Source: a virus. Taken from it: DNA of 57,369 bases. The notes under the pieces were generated by a model. It saw only the letters and a list, made by a program, of their open reading frames with translations, made no database searches and was not told where the DNA came from. The DNA lies in the IMG/VR virus record IMGVR_UViG_3300013115_000339, positions 1 through 57,369 of that record; one strand, 5' to 3'. A program made the translations under genes and the position numbers. Within the stretch, counting starts at the first letter, position 1; every line of letters begins with the position of its first letter. Shown here one piece after another: positions 43,201-49,187 of this stretch.

Positions 43201-45929
43201 TTGGCATTGACAGTAAACGTGGTGGTCGCATTCTGCCCATTGTCGTAATACCATACTCCAGAAGTTGGATGTATCTTTCCTGTGTCTGGATGATATTTGG
43301 TTACTGCAATAAAATCATTGGAAACATTTTCATATCCGGCTGCCATCGGGAATCGGTTCTCTTCGTGCGGCCAGGTGCCTCCGACGAATGCAATATGTCG
43401 GGTTCCTGTATTTGAACCCCCAGTTCGCACTCCGTTATTTAAGTTGGTTACGACACCGCGACCAGTATTTGCAACTTCCCAGAAGTATCCGTTGTCTGGA
43501 TGAATGACAAAGAACCTGTTTCTTGGATTATTTTCGGTATTTACCAGAGCAACAAAACCAGTATTGGCTGGAGTGGTATTGTCGGATTGTTTAAATTCTT
43601 TATTTACATGTAGATCTGCAAACAGAGTTCCGCCGGATGCCATTCCCAATGGGGGATTTATGATTACATCAGAAATTACTCCGCCCTCTGGAGTGGTTGC
43701 CTCGCGTTCGGCATACCGATAAATGTTTGTGAGTGCCCCTACTGATCCATTGGCATCCACACGGGCAACAATACAATCTCTGTCAGTCGGCGTGAATGTA
43801 GAAAACTTTCCTTCATCTTGATTGTAGTACCATCGCGGAGGAGTGCCGAGCGGAAAGGCTGCAACAAAATCTGGAGAATGGCCAGTCTGTAATGTAAATC
43901 GAGAGCTTGGTGTGCCCGCTGCCACTTGCTCGTCTGTTCTATCTGCACCCACAAATGTAATATATCGAGTCCCTGGAAAATCTTCAAGGCTTGTAAGAAC
44001 ACCATAGGCACCGTTTACTGTATGAAGTGTGCTGTCGTTTGGATCATTTGTTCCGGGATGGATAAAAGTAAATTCAGTATTTGGATTATTTCTCGAATTT
44101 GTGAGTTGGACTTCACCTGAGTTTGCAGTATGATTCCATTGGTTTAAATGAATATCTGCAAAAAGAATTCCACCAACCGGAATATTAATGGCAGGAGCAG
44201 AAGTTAATGCCTCTGGAGCAGTAATCGAATCTGGAGATTTCGGAGGCTGGAGAACTCCAGAAAGAATGTTGCCAGAAATATCTGTTTTGATTTTACCGAC
44301 AACCAGAAAGTCGTCTTCATGTAGTCGATTGCCAGACTGAAGAGAATCAATGGAATACCATGTGTCATTTGCATGGGGATGATATACCCATCCGCCGACT
44401 GTGGGTGTTCCTAGAACATAGAGGCCATATTCACCAAGAAGAGTGTTTGCATGATACTTTTGCTGGGCACCAATATCAGAATCCCATTTTTGCGTGTTGG
44501 CCAAAAACAAAATATAGGCATCTTGATTTTTGACTACATTCTTTCCGCCAGTAAAAATAGAACCCGGAGGAGCATTTGATGCAATTCCGTTGTACTGAAT
44601 TGTTCCGTTTGCAAGTGCGCTTCCGATAGATGCCGTGCCATCAACAGTATTGGCAATATATAATGACTGTGCGCTGGAAACAATGGCATCAGAATCGGTT
44701 CCTGACGTTGCCAAGAATCCGACGTTGGCCATAAGCCCGGTGGAGTTACTTTCCTCAAATGCCAATCCGTAGAGATAGGACGATGCACTTGAGTCAAGGT
44801 CTGCAAGGCTTCGGCCAGCCCACTCGGCAAATGGATTTATTCCACTTCCAGAAATCTTGACCTTGCCATCAGGACCGTAAATTTTAATGTCCGTTCCCTT
44901 GATGGTTCCGTCTTTGGATATGCTCCACCCGGCAGCATAGTCGTCGTTTGCAACCAATCCGTCTACATATAAGCCAGCCGAAGTGGGGTGGCTGGCTGGG
45001 GCAATAACCCTTGCCGCAGGAGACGAAATCATATTCTTTATGTGTGCATCATCAATTGCTGCATATGCAATATATGCGCCCGTGATTCTTCCCTCTTGGT
45101 CAATTCTTGCATCGGGATGCATAAAATTGAATGCCAGGCCATCCAGATACCAATCATAATCATCATCACCACCAATGGATGTCGCAGTCCCGGCGCCGCC
45201 ACTCAATTCAATCCCGGCGTCTGCCGAATCATAAGTCTGCCCCAAAGCAGAACTTGCAATAATTTCAATCTTTAGTTTGGTAATTTCTCGGTTCGGAGGA
45301 GTATGCGCTCGCCATGCGGCGGTCTGCCAACTCCCAAGCGTATGCAAAGGAAATGTAGGAGAAATAAACGTATTTGAATACTCGGAAGCCCATGTTTTTC
45401 CGACAACAGACGAAAGGTCGCTGTTAGCTTTTTCTCTATGTGTCAGCGTGATCGCAAGGCCGGGTTCTCCTGAACCATAATACTCAAACTTATATGAATA
45501 TGTTCCTTGGACAAAGACATTGGCATAAAGAGGTTCTGGAAATTCGACCTCTCGTTCCCAGACAGATCCTATGCTCTGGGCCCATCGGGCGCTATAGGAA
45601 CCAAGAACACTATCCGAAGACTTTTCAACTTTATCTGTGCCGGATGTCTGAATATATCCATTGGCCACAGGAAAATTAAGTTCATCAAAATACCATGTAT
45701 CAAATTTTGGATTAAATCCCCAAAACTCGGCGGTGTCCACAGACGTAGACAAAATTCCGGCAGGGACAACCAGGCCAGTGGCAGTAATGGCACCATCGAC
45801 ATGGAGTTTTGTTTCTGGAGCCTCAGTACCTATGCCAACTCTGTTGTCATCACCAAGATGCACCAATGCAGAATTGCTACTTCTGCTTTTGAGAGTCTTT
45901 ATATTTATCGGTGAATCAAACTTGGGCAT
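28290..45929 (-). CDS. Giant modular tail fibre/tip protein (5879 aa)
   Basis: One unbroken 5879-codon frame. The N-terminus has NRVGIGTEAPETKLHVDG (about 29-46), an opening seen in phage fibre and tip proteins. Residues 1140-5130 hold a repeated composite module: xNPxPHGDxWxxTxNNNxxFRYHQN (nine copies), xxASGNGDxWIxTD (eight), an Ala-rich helix AxAAADREIxxFFE (about seven), and a jelly-roll-like module running from IPKGKKWIFSYY to FDxxQLEE (six, near 1440, 2280, 2815, 3315, 3815 and 4755). Two LamG-like domains lie near 3967-4213 (LKAWWMMDAAN) and 5260-5553 (LMGHWTFNSFG). The last 100 residues (YIADASIANAQIQSLAADKI, then GVIEAKV) resemble the C-terminus of J-type tail tip proteins. It is probably a sugar-binding fibre. 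AGGAC lies 10 bases before the ATG. Confidence 0.85.
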   Translation of the reverse strand: MPKFDSPINIKTLKSRSSNSALVHLGDDNRVGIGTEAPETKLHVDGAITATGLVVPAGILSTSVDTAEFWGFNPKFDTWYFDELNFPVANGYIQTSGTDKVEKSSDSVLGSYSARWAQSIGSVWEREVEFPEPLYANVFVQGTYSYKFEYYGSGEPGLAITLTHREKANSDLSSVVGKTWASEYSNTFISPTFPLHTLGSWQTAAWRAHTPPNREITKLKIEIIASSALGQTYDSADAGIELSGGAGTATSIGGDDDYDWYLDGLAFNFMHPDARIDQEGRITGAYIAYAAIDDAHIKNMISSPAARVIAPASHPTSAGLYVDGLVANDDYAAGWSISKDGTIKGTDIKIYGPDGKVKISGSGINPFAEWAGRSLADLDSSASSYLYGLAFEESNSTGLMANVGFLATSGTDSDAIVSSAQSLYIANTVDGTASIGSALANGTIQYNGIASNAPPGSIFTGGKNVVKNQDAYILFLANTQKWDSDIGAQQKYHANTLLGEYGLYVLGTPTVGGWVYHPHANDTWYSIDSLQSGNRLHEDDFLVVGKIKTDISGNILSGVLQPPKSPDSITAPEALTSAPAINIPVGGILFADIHLNQWNHTANSGEVQLTNSRNNPNTEFTFIHPGTNDPNDSTLHTVNGAYGVLTSLEDFPGTRYITFVGADRTDEQVAAGTPSSRFTLQTGHSPDFVAAFPLGTPPRWYYNQDEGKFSTFTPTDRDCIVARVDANGSVGALTNIYRYAEREATTPEGGVISDVIINPPLGMASGGTLFADLHVNKEFKQSDNTTPANTGFVALVNTENNPRNRFFVIHPDNGYFWEVANTGRGVVTNLNNGVRTGGSNTGTRHIAFVGGTWPHEENRFPMAAGYENVSNDFIAVTKYHPDTGKIHPTSGVWYYDNGQNATTTFTVNANDFIIATLSSFNAQTDGIDQVTRWSGRAAQIEIDGEMVTVDSIRNDLLGGIAHVLDYAETAANTAMDQAILAYDLAANASANATKSLGLLDNQNVIYFTEEGSAAPTSGTYGNAQSDVAWTYNDIWINTSIYGRHLDGSWSTNAIFRYANSGGGFDDSSATETSSGSTVGLAWRSDRTNPTGRAYIVGLEGRDLADRAQINFYVPRSAEVYPFYGPNVAVLSTGELNRNPEGDQWYDIFGNPPENHLYIYRTNTAFSNNSHYKVSTEDGFVSAAHKGYISTGLGAWAQTVHNTATSGLWDETTKPTGWWDFQDGAAGDATGLVDSERNARIAADQIIDDSAANALSRAADAQAAADREILAFFEIGAPTATSNGDVWIKTDTAIDSTGTKNLNSIFVSNTTSGIPGIGAGSDLFWNYGPNNAIGLMYLESYSSGVSGVFDRGTNIMPRGYSLFDAPLSDYDISLDPTQTNLPYPFFLVSHSSLSGTPKDTVISINTTSGWVGTNSLEVSGNSEVWARFTRQGLWTRGSYNYPAVHLPRGKKWILSWYAKSNNALQTRIAPALGLRDKDSPSANIVTVFNSTNGKGRLSANNEWERMWVYFDLTGANATHTDLDITEYDSELYGRGLVDGISSLAPADPSHILVGTGDSTPWSKPYAANLNSMMIRLDAVAVDSSGVKAGSTHNVHAWFDALQLEEVPDNVYAPSQFKEPSDGTAIVFGRKITDGKIVTHYYDSRDNGGQHGPIPNTTPTGLPNPQPHGDFWIDTGNNNIIFRYHQNDFNAIPTAQNIFWTSVTNGDGWYTTEDLRTGNALSTSYDALANAASARAAADREIFAFFETGSLNNSSPPVASGNGDIWIDTDSFATLNTSSIYVARAPGSGAWEQSPDSAIGQVYLEAWTAGETASRADSLAISAFGTSDLPFPVYPEANGIMGVGATGNVVFYKNSTQEFEPGTSASAEGEFSAYNRGGVDFVGPTGKLWYPESGGYGIPETGAIHTRLEGAGGTGETTEARYIMYTNQSASVRFSSPAGMGSHDHFITVEWEPVSESWQAYDNSTGVFKFTPDAANGDFLVGKITRPTAVPEGIKTLESWVFKTLPVQTQNFTDGKIVTHFGTHYTVSGPDKGTWGPIPNTTPTGLANPQPHGDFWIDTSNNNIVFRYHQNDIDAAVPSAQVAFHYAATSASPDGWYSTEDLRTGNALSTSYSAVQAAATAQAAADREIQVFFDPSTTNSIPNASGNGDVWIQTDLAIKADGSANTGAIYRANTQNTGAHYIDLGANYMPRAYTTFEYPEDQYRRDSVSVKYPISEIDNYYGAPSWTGNISIDTTHSKFGGASIRHRMREESLHYHGFALGANWPPGTHPGADTEAQLNSYGGIKIPKGKKWIFSYWTYTDSDWYSSASDPFDGQEVSIWLRNTETPTANLASVRYARANITAKNKWERQSAVLDLRYTSTIPGEGLQVPTNLHGTGLPNFTLLSTVYTAEGTASGGAAATPIAWNDVDEIVPRLTIADGVSSSSSVRTSIHSGNTIWYDGFMLEEDTSGTNANTPSDDVHYWHPAPNNGIGTTYLLGYANNDYTRALADGKIVNHYGPNYGSNPYFGPDPEFTPKDRLDNPSPHGDRWVNTSNNNIEFVYNQNNSNYTAQTIVWHPGSPFTFNELSDRSAWYSTEDDRVANALASSYNANAAALAAQGRADDAYSSAAVAQAAADREILAFFALLSNVPAASGNGDIWVVTDYPVNLDGTPNVASLYISNTLSTSPPAIQDSVTATQYWNPAPENAIGLSYLESFAAGVSGAYQRGDNIISRGYSTFDDPADYDIFRGHEPGVGKVSRTGQEPYPMTVEGGGGIAENGLANVTIDTTRSPSEIPGGNSLRIRSPLTPSGLEVTFANVNYYDDTTSAAHNGTWAIKIPTGRRWVFSYYVSGDNDTLATGAHNPYIIQLNLKDTQNPNANVAYLRSNEAKSIHPDIDEANVWVRRSTVIDFTDTEHDMGWKDGDVPWAPAGGNGKGHYHPTLGYDAPGNGWLVYGAGPDVGDAPYEPLYAANVDSMVIHLGPRWGEQAEGFRRAVGNTMWFSGFQLEEVASDIVTPSEFKRPTDRTDIIFGRQITDGKILTRYETHYPDDLSGTHWGPNPTITPKQGLPNPEPHGDSWHNTSNNNLIFRYHQNTSDNSAQTMFWTASTDPEAPSGWYSTEDPRTIIGVNANTTAHEALANAATAQAAADREIQSFFAVHTPAQTASGNGDVWIQIDNVLKSDGTANTGSIFVWNDAIPEWQQRPESAIGRGFLKTFTEGIGSNWMSKAFSTFDEDPNDYNHQITYLNRPDRNTAGANPDWHNEHPGAPYQFYGWQHNTHTTNTTYGYGDSGSLVVTTNNVLGGTFGSEDDPWTDWYESHLYIGAGTFDHPVYFTDPYNYIRVPKGKKWIYSFYIRTDFATPTTAPGGKFYLQDFIVRNSENKKANAVYMNSFEMAPVGTGAVPSRWIPVTDAAASGWERVSGVLDLSSESFVVGSQIDKDNHTAAGIFEDNGATAAKIKYNEVDELRFHSYTGSLVGNTIWISAAQLEEVAGERINPSPFQEPSSKSQLDFARAIADGKIVTHYEPNSGNPNYLGPDPSTFPKSGEPNVTPFGDLWVDVANNNIVFRYHQNTSNYTSRKVYHANTAPHNHADESGWYSTEDLRTPDAAAIIGDDSTPGTLVYDTQKALADAAKAATAADAELFVFFETSSNTDMIDDRFGYGSSTGPATGNGDIWIHTDFATNPDGTPNNQAIYFANLSTDAAGPGVVRIGTTGWTQSPDNAIGRGFIEQFASVGVKNWMHSGYSLFDEPIDDYDIPDTSSGTRAYGGFTTRPWPMGRVHNASLLEIDTSGGANAYIGSTSLKYTHGASGGGQESTVGLANTYNPVSLGPWPAKYAIEIPKGKRWIFSSYAKSNDASAEFRLRVYGANISHRTTFVGTYDANGVSLGTSGAYKTVSAADTWDRISGVLDLSTSTNDLDQIDQLVIVLNTKHSTTQVRENWFDAIQLEEAPGARILPGQFSDPDRQISDDFARALSDGKILTHYEPAIDNLKAWWMMDAANTSGWIANEVNPGTYDAVWTENATQNTFVGDTIFGAGKSADLLNTAGIGLLEDDDVNTLNETTYTIWFKPTGQNQDTGARIITRDVSSFWGLYFSGNWSASAQTGDVLPVIFNIASSVSDTMSAGVKFGVWNFFAITLDYNTKVAKSYSYNEIDGFVVESPSLTIPSTATPSNDPDLTDEGSPFHIRSVKLGINSESPAAKIIENPTSRIHGRYDHVRFYDKVLSKPDIDAIFNIRTRTRKQPDAELYPYWYSNNVVYGPDPEFTPQKRLPNPAPHGDYWYDSSDFNRPFRYNQNTSNKVAQTAYYSTIAYQEEKLGYEPSGWFTTGDGTAEISADSIGDVGRDVAESLENIRRLNPLVDHEIKIFFETEGTTHFANALGTHTTAAYGDIWINTSDYNANGYTGGLVSNAIFRWQNSLGLSTDDTRTEASSGATQGLAWRSAEDDAFGQIYLSASYASNAADRLVAVYSGSGTAEASAWYGPNVAFTMTGIRNPNPDGDLWYDTGNNNIAHVFNKVNGTWPEFAQTVHSDASSMVSEGWYRLEDLRAASADRAREIALATGTDRHAQIFTSTTAPTTSTGNGDIWVDTSDILNSDGTANYDAIYIANTKDPTSIPANDGRGWTVEPNSGLGRSHLERLMGESGRNWMPAAISLWNSPSVDYQILHASTTWHTNPLPPEPLHRFHSYVVLRTPRPHTYYNTSGGLSSTDGIAGVGNTARIEIISDTNVGPTGNSYISGKAFRTYTGNTIDSDGNSHETDYLLSWFANAAASEESAWESPAVIDIPRGRDWILSYYTKSYSYPAISPAGNRTGELRVYAKKKYDDDGSANTWHTARDGGLGFDVSAPPYPTQGEWVRRHSFLNFSRDGQEGGRYGTNYSIKEGSEVYNGVFEGADGGLATVGATVDITNPEYVEYTAEADGFRPTHTLDSGDFAQFAGVDGGLVTANVQSVVDHNMPGVQSITFGRINWKTTVDTTMGGADGKQTDIRWSGTPAVGGAWTKVYFNMSSLPEWNDRTITEVQLTPYYTLDTGDKYRVANVTISASTVPERKEIDALMLSPVIHYGNQDVFWDGFQLEDVTGTDRRTPGPFQSPDDAGQIDFSRAIADGKTVYFVSNAFHTSGDDHAYGPNPSTTDNGLTNPEPYGDKWISLSPPYKTYLYFSNATNKIAQTAFHTPTTYAIANYANTNWPFGTSNNSTGWYEYRDTGDALSQEGLQVKLHMDSIFRVPIGEAIWTENSLTNLINSLITLREDHNQEAPYLDLGDITAFGETRELFLNSVPPRDANLMGHWTFNSFGVDDNGVRYLPDATGRGNHARVVGYTANQAAFSEHAPGEGFVNVSGNLSLNNFSGTIDTVPSKEDDGHIVIAQHGDNSVTNLQIDGQPYTALNIADTATFNKGTFCFWVKPGTQIQSGGSGGHGIFGRHLAGWGSLRIVTQDSGAAQPDANNEVSLDWFYPSQWDDPASNWAGLALANPDSSDADWVHPPVNNINRGFKQDEWHFVAWQWDFDSTVSGEKYTRLWIYRDGAGLLYNGLKTANDDMTASYDAVEYMGLGDSYALVLGAMGTEVSVAEGGPLGTEAMRSGNPRAVGNYDEARLYSEVLSARNLRWLFETPSGRPVAAPNRPGIGVKKGYINFFESPPTGTNMPFAVYTNSVAYFHGFDVDGNPADVKPYISFNGNVKYLEKGHLKVGISSEEAARAVQGNTGYVMYNDTAYVDGYDSTGSFPYLDPDSNYVFAMPIGANSTQPHTWKYQQFWNLLPASQEKPGWEYFTPNDNKDLVVGEMRLANSSETGLPTDDPADKWLQIESIEAYQMARKPSVVREAYNFNIRPEDFETFQDNHFFANAQFWTTDKMHGTYIADASIANAQIQSLAADKIEAGVIEAKVTVGGEASIVIDGVNNRIIVKD
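30560..42560 (-). repeat. Nine-copy modular coding repeat inside the giant fibre gene
   Basis: Copies of the NPxPHGDxW...NNN...QN segment are centred near 42510, 40940, 39780, 38355, 36780, 35345, 33180, 32515 and 30585. Spacing is about 0.7-2.2 kb because different inserts (jelly-roll or LamG domains) separate them. DNA similarity is high in short patches: CTGTCGGCGGCCGCC recurs near 42130, 40720 and 36550, and ATCTTTCCGTCTG recurs near 41030, 39890, 38460, 35445 and 34065. Confidence 0.85.
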
Positions 45930-45942
45930 TAATTAAAACGTC

Positions 45943-46173
45943 CTATTTTTTCAAAAGTTGTTGAAGTAAATCTTTCATTTCACTTATTTCATTTTTAAGT
46001 TCATATACTTCAGATTTAATATTATTTAGGTCGTTTTCTTGATTTTTTAATTTTCGTGTCTGTTCTTCTTTCAATTTATGTTCATTGAATGCACGAACAT
46101 TCGTAGAAACCAATGCCCCATTGTCTTCGTCCTTCATATAGTCTGGATTATCTGTTTTAACCAAACGCGACAT
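45943..46173 (-). CDS. Small coiled-coil protein, unknown
   Basis: A 76-aa protein. The first 28 residues (SRLVKTDNPDYMKDEDNGAL) form a polar head. Residues 30-76 are a continuous Lys/Glu/Leu heptad pattern (NDLNNIKSEVYELKNEISEM) ending LLQQLLKK, a likely trimeric or dimeric coiled coil. It sits 13 bases before the giant fibre gene. It may be a short fibre, whisker-like or fibre-linking protein; similar short genes accompany structural genes in marine T4-like phages. No clear Shine-Dalgarno is seen. Confidence 0.6.
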   Translation of the reverse strand: MSRLVKTDNPDYMKDEDNGALVSTNVRAFNEHKLKEEQTRKLKNQENDLNNIKSEVYELKNEISEMKDLLQQLLKK

Positions 46174-46197
46174 TATTATAAAACCATTTTTATTTTT

Positions 46198-49158
46198 TTA
46201 AAATACGGCAATTGCTCGAAGAGAATTAACGACAGGAACCTTGGCTGGGTTGTCAGCCAAAGTAACAACCTTGATTGCAAAAGTTTTAAAACTGTCATAG
46301 GTCACCCCGGCATCTGTTGTATATGAAATTATTTCATCAGAATCAAACACATATTCATGAACTCCTCCAGAGAGATTAGATGCGCCTTCAAATGTAGACT
46401 GGGGCCCAGAGAAAAAGTCTTCGTCTGGGGTCGTTCTTGTCATGAGCTTCCATTTCTTTCGATTAATATCTTCTGCATCTTCTTCTGCAAGAACCTTATG
46501 ATATACATACATACTCGACCCATAGGGTTGTTGTGCCGTCAAATAAACTCGAATGCCTCTTGCAGTCATTCCTGCTGCAAGATTGACTGGGCGAGTGACA
46601 TATCGAGCCTTTGCATTTCCTCCTTCTTGACCTTCTTCGGATAAAATTTCAAAGGCAGAACCTCCGGCAGATGCAGAACCCATTGTACCTGAATTGCTGA
46701 CTACAATATCTTTTGAAGTATAAAACCCCTTTCCAGATTCTGTTTTTTCAGTTCCGCCAGAGTCACACATGACAAGAGACTTAATTCTATCGCTTCCATC
46801 GACTGTCACCTTAAAATATGCAGTTTCTGTGCTTCCCCCGCCGTTCACCTGAAACCTGTCGTTGTTTTGATAATTTGAACCCACAGCCGAAATATTAATA
46901 TTTTCTTTCCTTAGGCCTCCCGAATTAATTTCATTTCGTATAGGAACAATATAAGAATTTCTTGCATCAATCACAGGAGACACATCTGGATTTGTCGTAC
47001 TCAACTCGAAACTTGCCTTGAATGATGCATCGCCATATGATTTTCCTGCATATAATTTCATTCTTTCGGGCATGTCGCGAGTTCCTGTGTCCTCTGTTTC
47101 AGAAAACAATGAACCAGATTCTCCCTCAATAGTCGAAAGCGTTCCTTCGGAATCCGAAGATTTCTGTGACATAATAGATCCAGTAATCTTTGTCGAAGAA
47201 CGATTCGGAATTATTGTAGAAAACATATTTAATTTAAGTCTGTCATATTCAAAATGAGAATCCAAATTTGTTCCTGCAACAAAGTCCACATCTCCAATCT
47301 CAGGAGAAATTTTACTTCCACCAAAGGTGCATTGGTTCACCCTGAACATCAAGTCCTGCCATTGATCTGGGGTCCATGTTCTTCCGTTCTGTGACCTGAA
47401 AAATGAACCGCCATATTGTTTGGCATATGTTCCGCTGACCTTTTCGTAGCCATCATCATCAAATTGAGCCAATGTCTTGTCTCCAACAACTGCCTCGCCA
47501 CGGGTATCTGCAATCCAGCACCGATATGAACTGTCATTCGACCGAATAACAATTGAATATTCTCCCGGTTCCAAGTAATGAGGATAATCAAATTCAAATC
47601 GCGTATATGCAAATTCATCATTAAAATTAGGAAAAGAAACTGCCTTTGCACCTTCGACCTCTACAGTTTCTGTATGATGGTCTATTGGGCTTTCCCAAGG
47701 AGGCAGCGCAAAATCTTCTACACTATGCCCACTTGCAACATGCACCTTATTTGGATATAGCATCTTGGACGCAATAAATTTTTCCGAATGAGGAAATCCA
47801 TTAATGGTTGGGCGAATTTCTAAAAACACAGGAATTTGTCCTCCCCACTCTGGCTTGCTCTGAAAACAAACATCAATACTCGGAACAAATACTCCATCTG
47901 GATGTGCAATTCCATTTATTAAAAAGGTCTGTGCAATTGGATCATTATATCCATCGCAAAGCTCCCCCATCATTTCTTCTTTTGTCTTAATCAGGCCAGG
48001 CAATGCCGCCTTGATGTCTTCAAGTTCAGTAGACACCGTTGCAGTTGCTTCAAATCCCTTATAATGATGGGGCATTGATACCGAGACATTGGGAATTTCA
48101 ATAGTGGAATCATCAATGTCTGTGACCACAGACACACCGGGATCAGTTATTTCAATTCCAGTAATTTCTCCGGCTGCATCAGTAATTGCATTTCCCTGGG
48201 CACCAAGAATTTCTCCTCCCCAAAAAAGAATCTTTGGAACATATCCACCTTGGGCAGAGGCGCCTGGAGGGACAACTCCATTTACATCAAAATCGTCCAG
48301 ACCCAGACCGCGCCAATTTGAACCAACTCCATGATTTCCGTGGTCATCTCGTTCTTGTTGTGCGCCAAGAGGATCAATGCACTTTGTCACTCCAAGAAAG
48401 GCTCGATTTCCATACTTGACCCACCAAATAGAACTTGCAGCAAATTTTTCATCCAAATCAGGAAGACCCGAAGACTCTCCGAGGCCAGGGTCGGCAATCC
48501 CTCCAGTAGAAGCTCCAAACTGACCACCACCATGCCCTCCAAATGAAGCATTTTTATGAGCCTTAGTCCACCTTCTTAAATTATGAAACATTCCCCCGGC
48601 ATGATGCCAATGTTCTTCATGCCTCCAGCTTTGCCTTCTTCCCAACCAGTCGCCACCTTGCCCCACATGGCCGCCCCATTGAGGATTTGAATGCGACCCT
48701 AAATTGCCTGCCGAACCTGCGCCAACCAATTCTTCTTCAATCGTATCCGCATCACTCTGACTCGTGGCCCACCATTTTGCATATGCGTCAATCGGGGCCC
48801 CCGATGCATCCTGACGGGCACCTGCAATCAAAACCCAACTTCCATCATTTCCTAATCTTTGTTCATGAGTAAAAAAGGATGCCTGATCGCCGCCTTGGGA
48901 ATCTTCCCAATTCCACACACCCTCAAGACTTCCTCCAGACTTAGTAGACGGATCTTGATTTCTGGTCATTCCTGTCTTTGCGCGTTCCCAGTCTAATTTC
49001 GGTCTGGGGCCATATACAACCCGATACCCATGTTCACAACAGGGGGATAATAGATACCCATCAGGGTCGCCCATATGAGTAACATCAAATCCTAACCATC
49101 CTAATTTTTTAAGACAGTCTAAATGTTGTAATCTTGTGTCCGAAGTGTGCATCGGCAT
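46198..49158 (-). CDS. Baseplate/fibre structural protein with DPxAQTF domain
   Basis: A 986-aa virion protein. From about residue 400 it carries YNDPIAQTFLING, then FVPSIDVCFQSKP, PVFLEIRPTINGFP and YSIVIRSNDSSYRCWIADTR. This is the beta domain that usually forms the C-terminal part of large DUF4815-type structural proteins in marine T4-like phages. The first 330 residues are unlike it: Trp/His/Gly-rich (RRQSWRHEEHWHHAGGMFHN, GHGGGQFGASTGG), beginning TRLQHLDCLKKLGWLGFDV with a CC pair at 39-40. I do not recognise that part. It follows the DUF4815-type gene by 29 bases, with AGGAG 10 bases before the ATG. It is probably a baseplate-proximal partner of that protein. Confidence 0.7.
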   Translation of the reverse strand: MPMHTSDTRLQHLDCLKKLGWLGFDVTHMGDPDGYLLSPCCEHGYRVVYGPRPKLDWERAKTGMTRNQDPSTKSGGSLEGVWNWEDSQGGDQASFFTHEQRLGNDGSWVLIAGARQDASGAPIDAYAKWWATSQSDADTIEEELVGAGSAGNLGSHSNPQWGGHVGQGGDWLGRRQSWRHEEHWHHAGGMFHNLRRWTKAHKNASFGGHGGGQFGASTGGIADPGLGESSGLPDLDEKFAASSIWWVKYGNRAFLGVTKCIDPLGAQQERDDHGNHGVGSNWRGLGLDDFDVNGVVPPGASAQGGYVPKILFWGGEILGAQGNAITDAAGEITGIEITDPGVSVVTDIDDSTIEIPNVSVSMPHHYKGFEATATVSTELEDIKAALPGLIKTKEEMMGELCDGYNDPIAQTFLINGIAHPDGVFVPSIDVCFQSKPEWGGQIPVFLEIRPTINGFPHSEKFIASKMLYPNKVHVASGHSVEDFALPPWESPIDHHTETVEVEGAKAVSFPNFNDEFAYTRFEFDYPHYLEPGEYSIVIRSNDSSYRCWIADTRGEAVVGDKTLAQFDDDGYEKVSGTYAKQYGGSFFRSQNGRTWTPDQWQDLMFRVNQCTFGGSKISPEIGDVDFVAGTNLDSHFEYDRLKLNMFSTIIPNRSSTKITGSIMSQKSSDSEGTLSTIEGESGSLFSETEDTGTRDMPERMKLYAGKSYGDASFKASFELSTTNPDVSPVIDARNSYIVPIRNEINSGGLRKENINISAVGSNYQNNDRFQVNGGGSTETAYFKVTVDGSDRIKSLVMCDSGGTEKTESGKGFYTSKDIVVSNSGTMGSASAGGSAFEILSEEGQEGGNAKARYVTRPVNLAAGMTARGIRVYLTAQQPYGSSMYVYHKVLAEEDAEDINRKKWKLMTRTTPDEDFFSGPQSTFEGASNLSGGVHEYVFDSDEIISYTTDAGVTYDSFKTFAIKVVTLADNPAKVPVVNSLRAIAVF

Positions 49159-49187
49159 TGGCTAAAATCTCCTAAACATTTCTACAT

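Noticed and set aside
28404-45936. Numerous 60-270 codon plus-strand frames opposite the giant fibre gene
   Set aside because: They are antisense shadows of a long biased coding frame, lack ribosome binding sites, and show no domain motifs.
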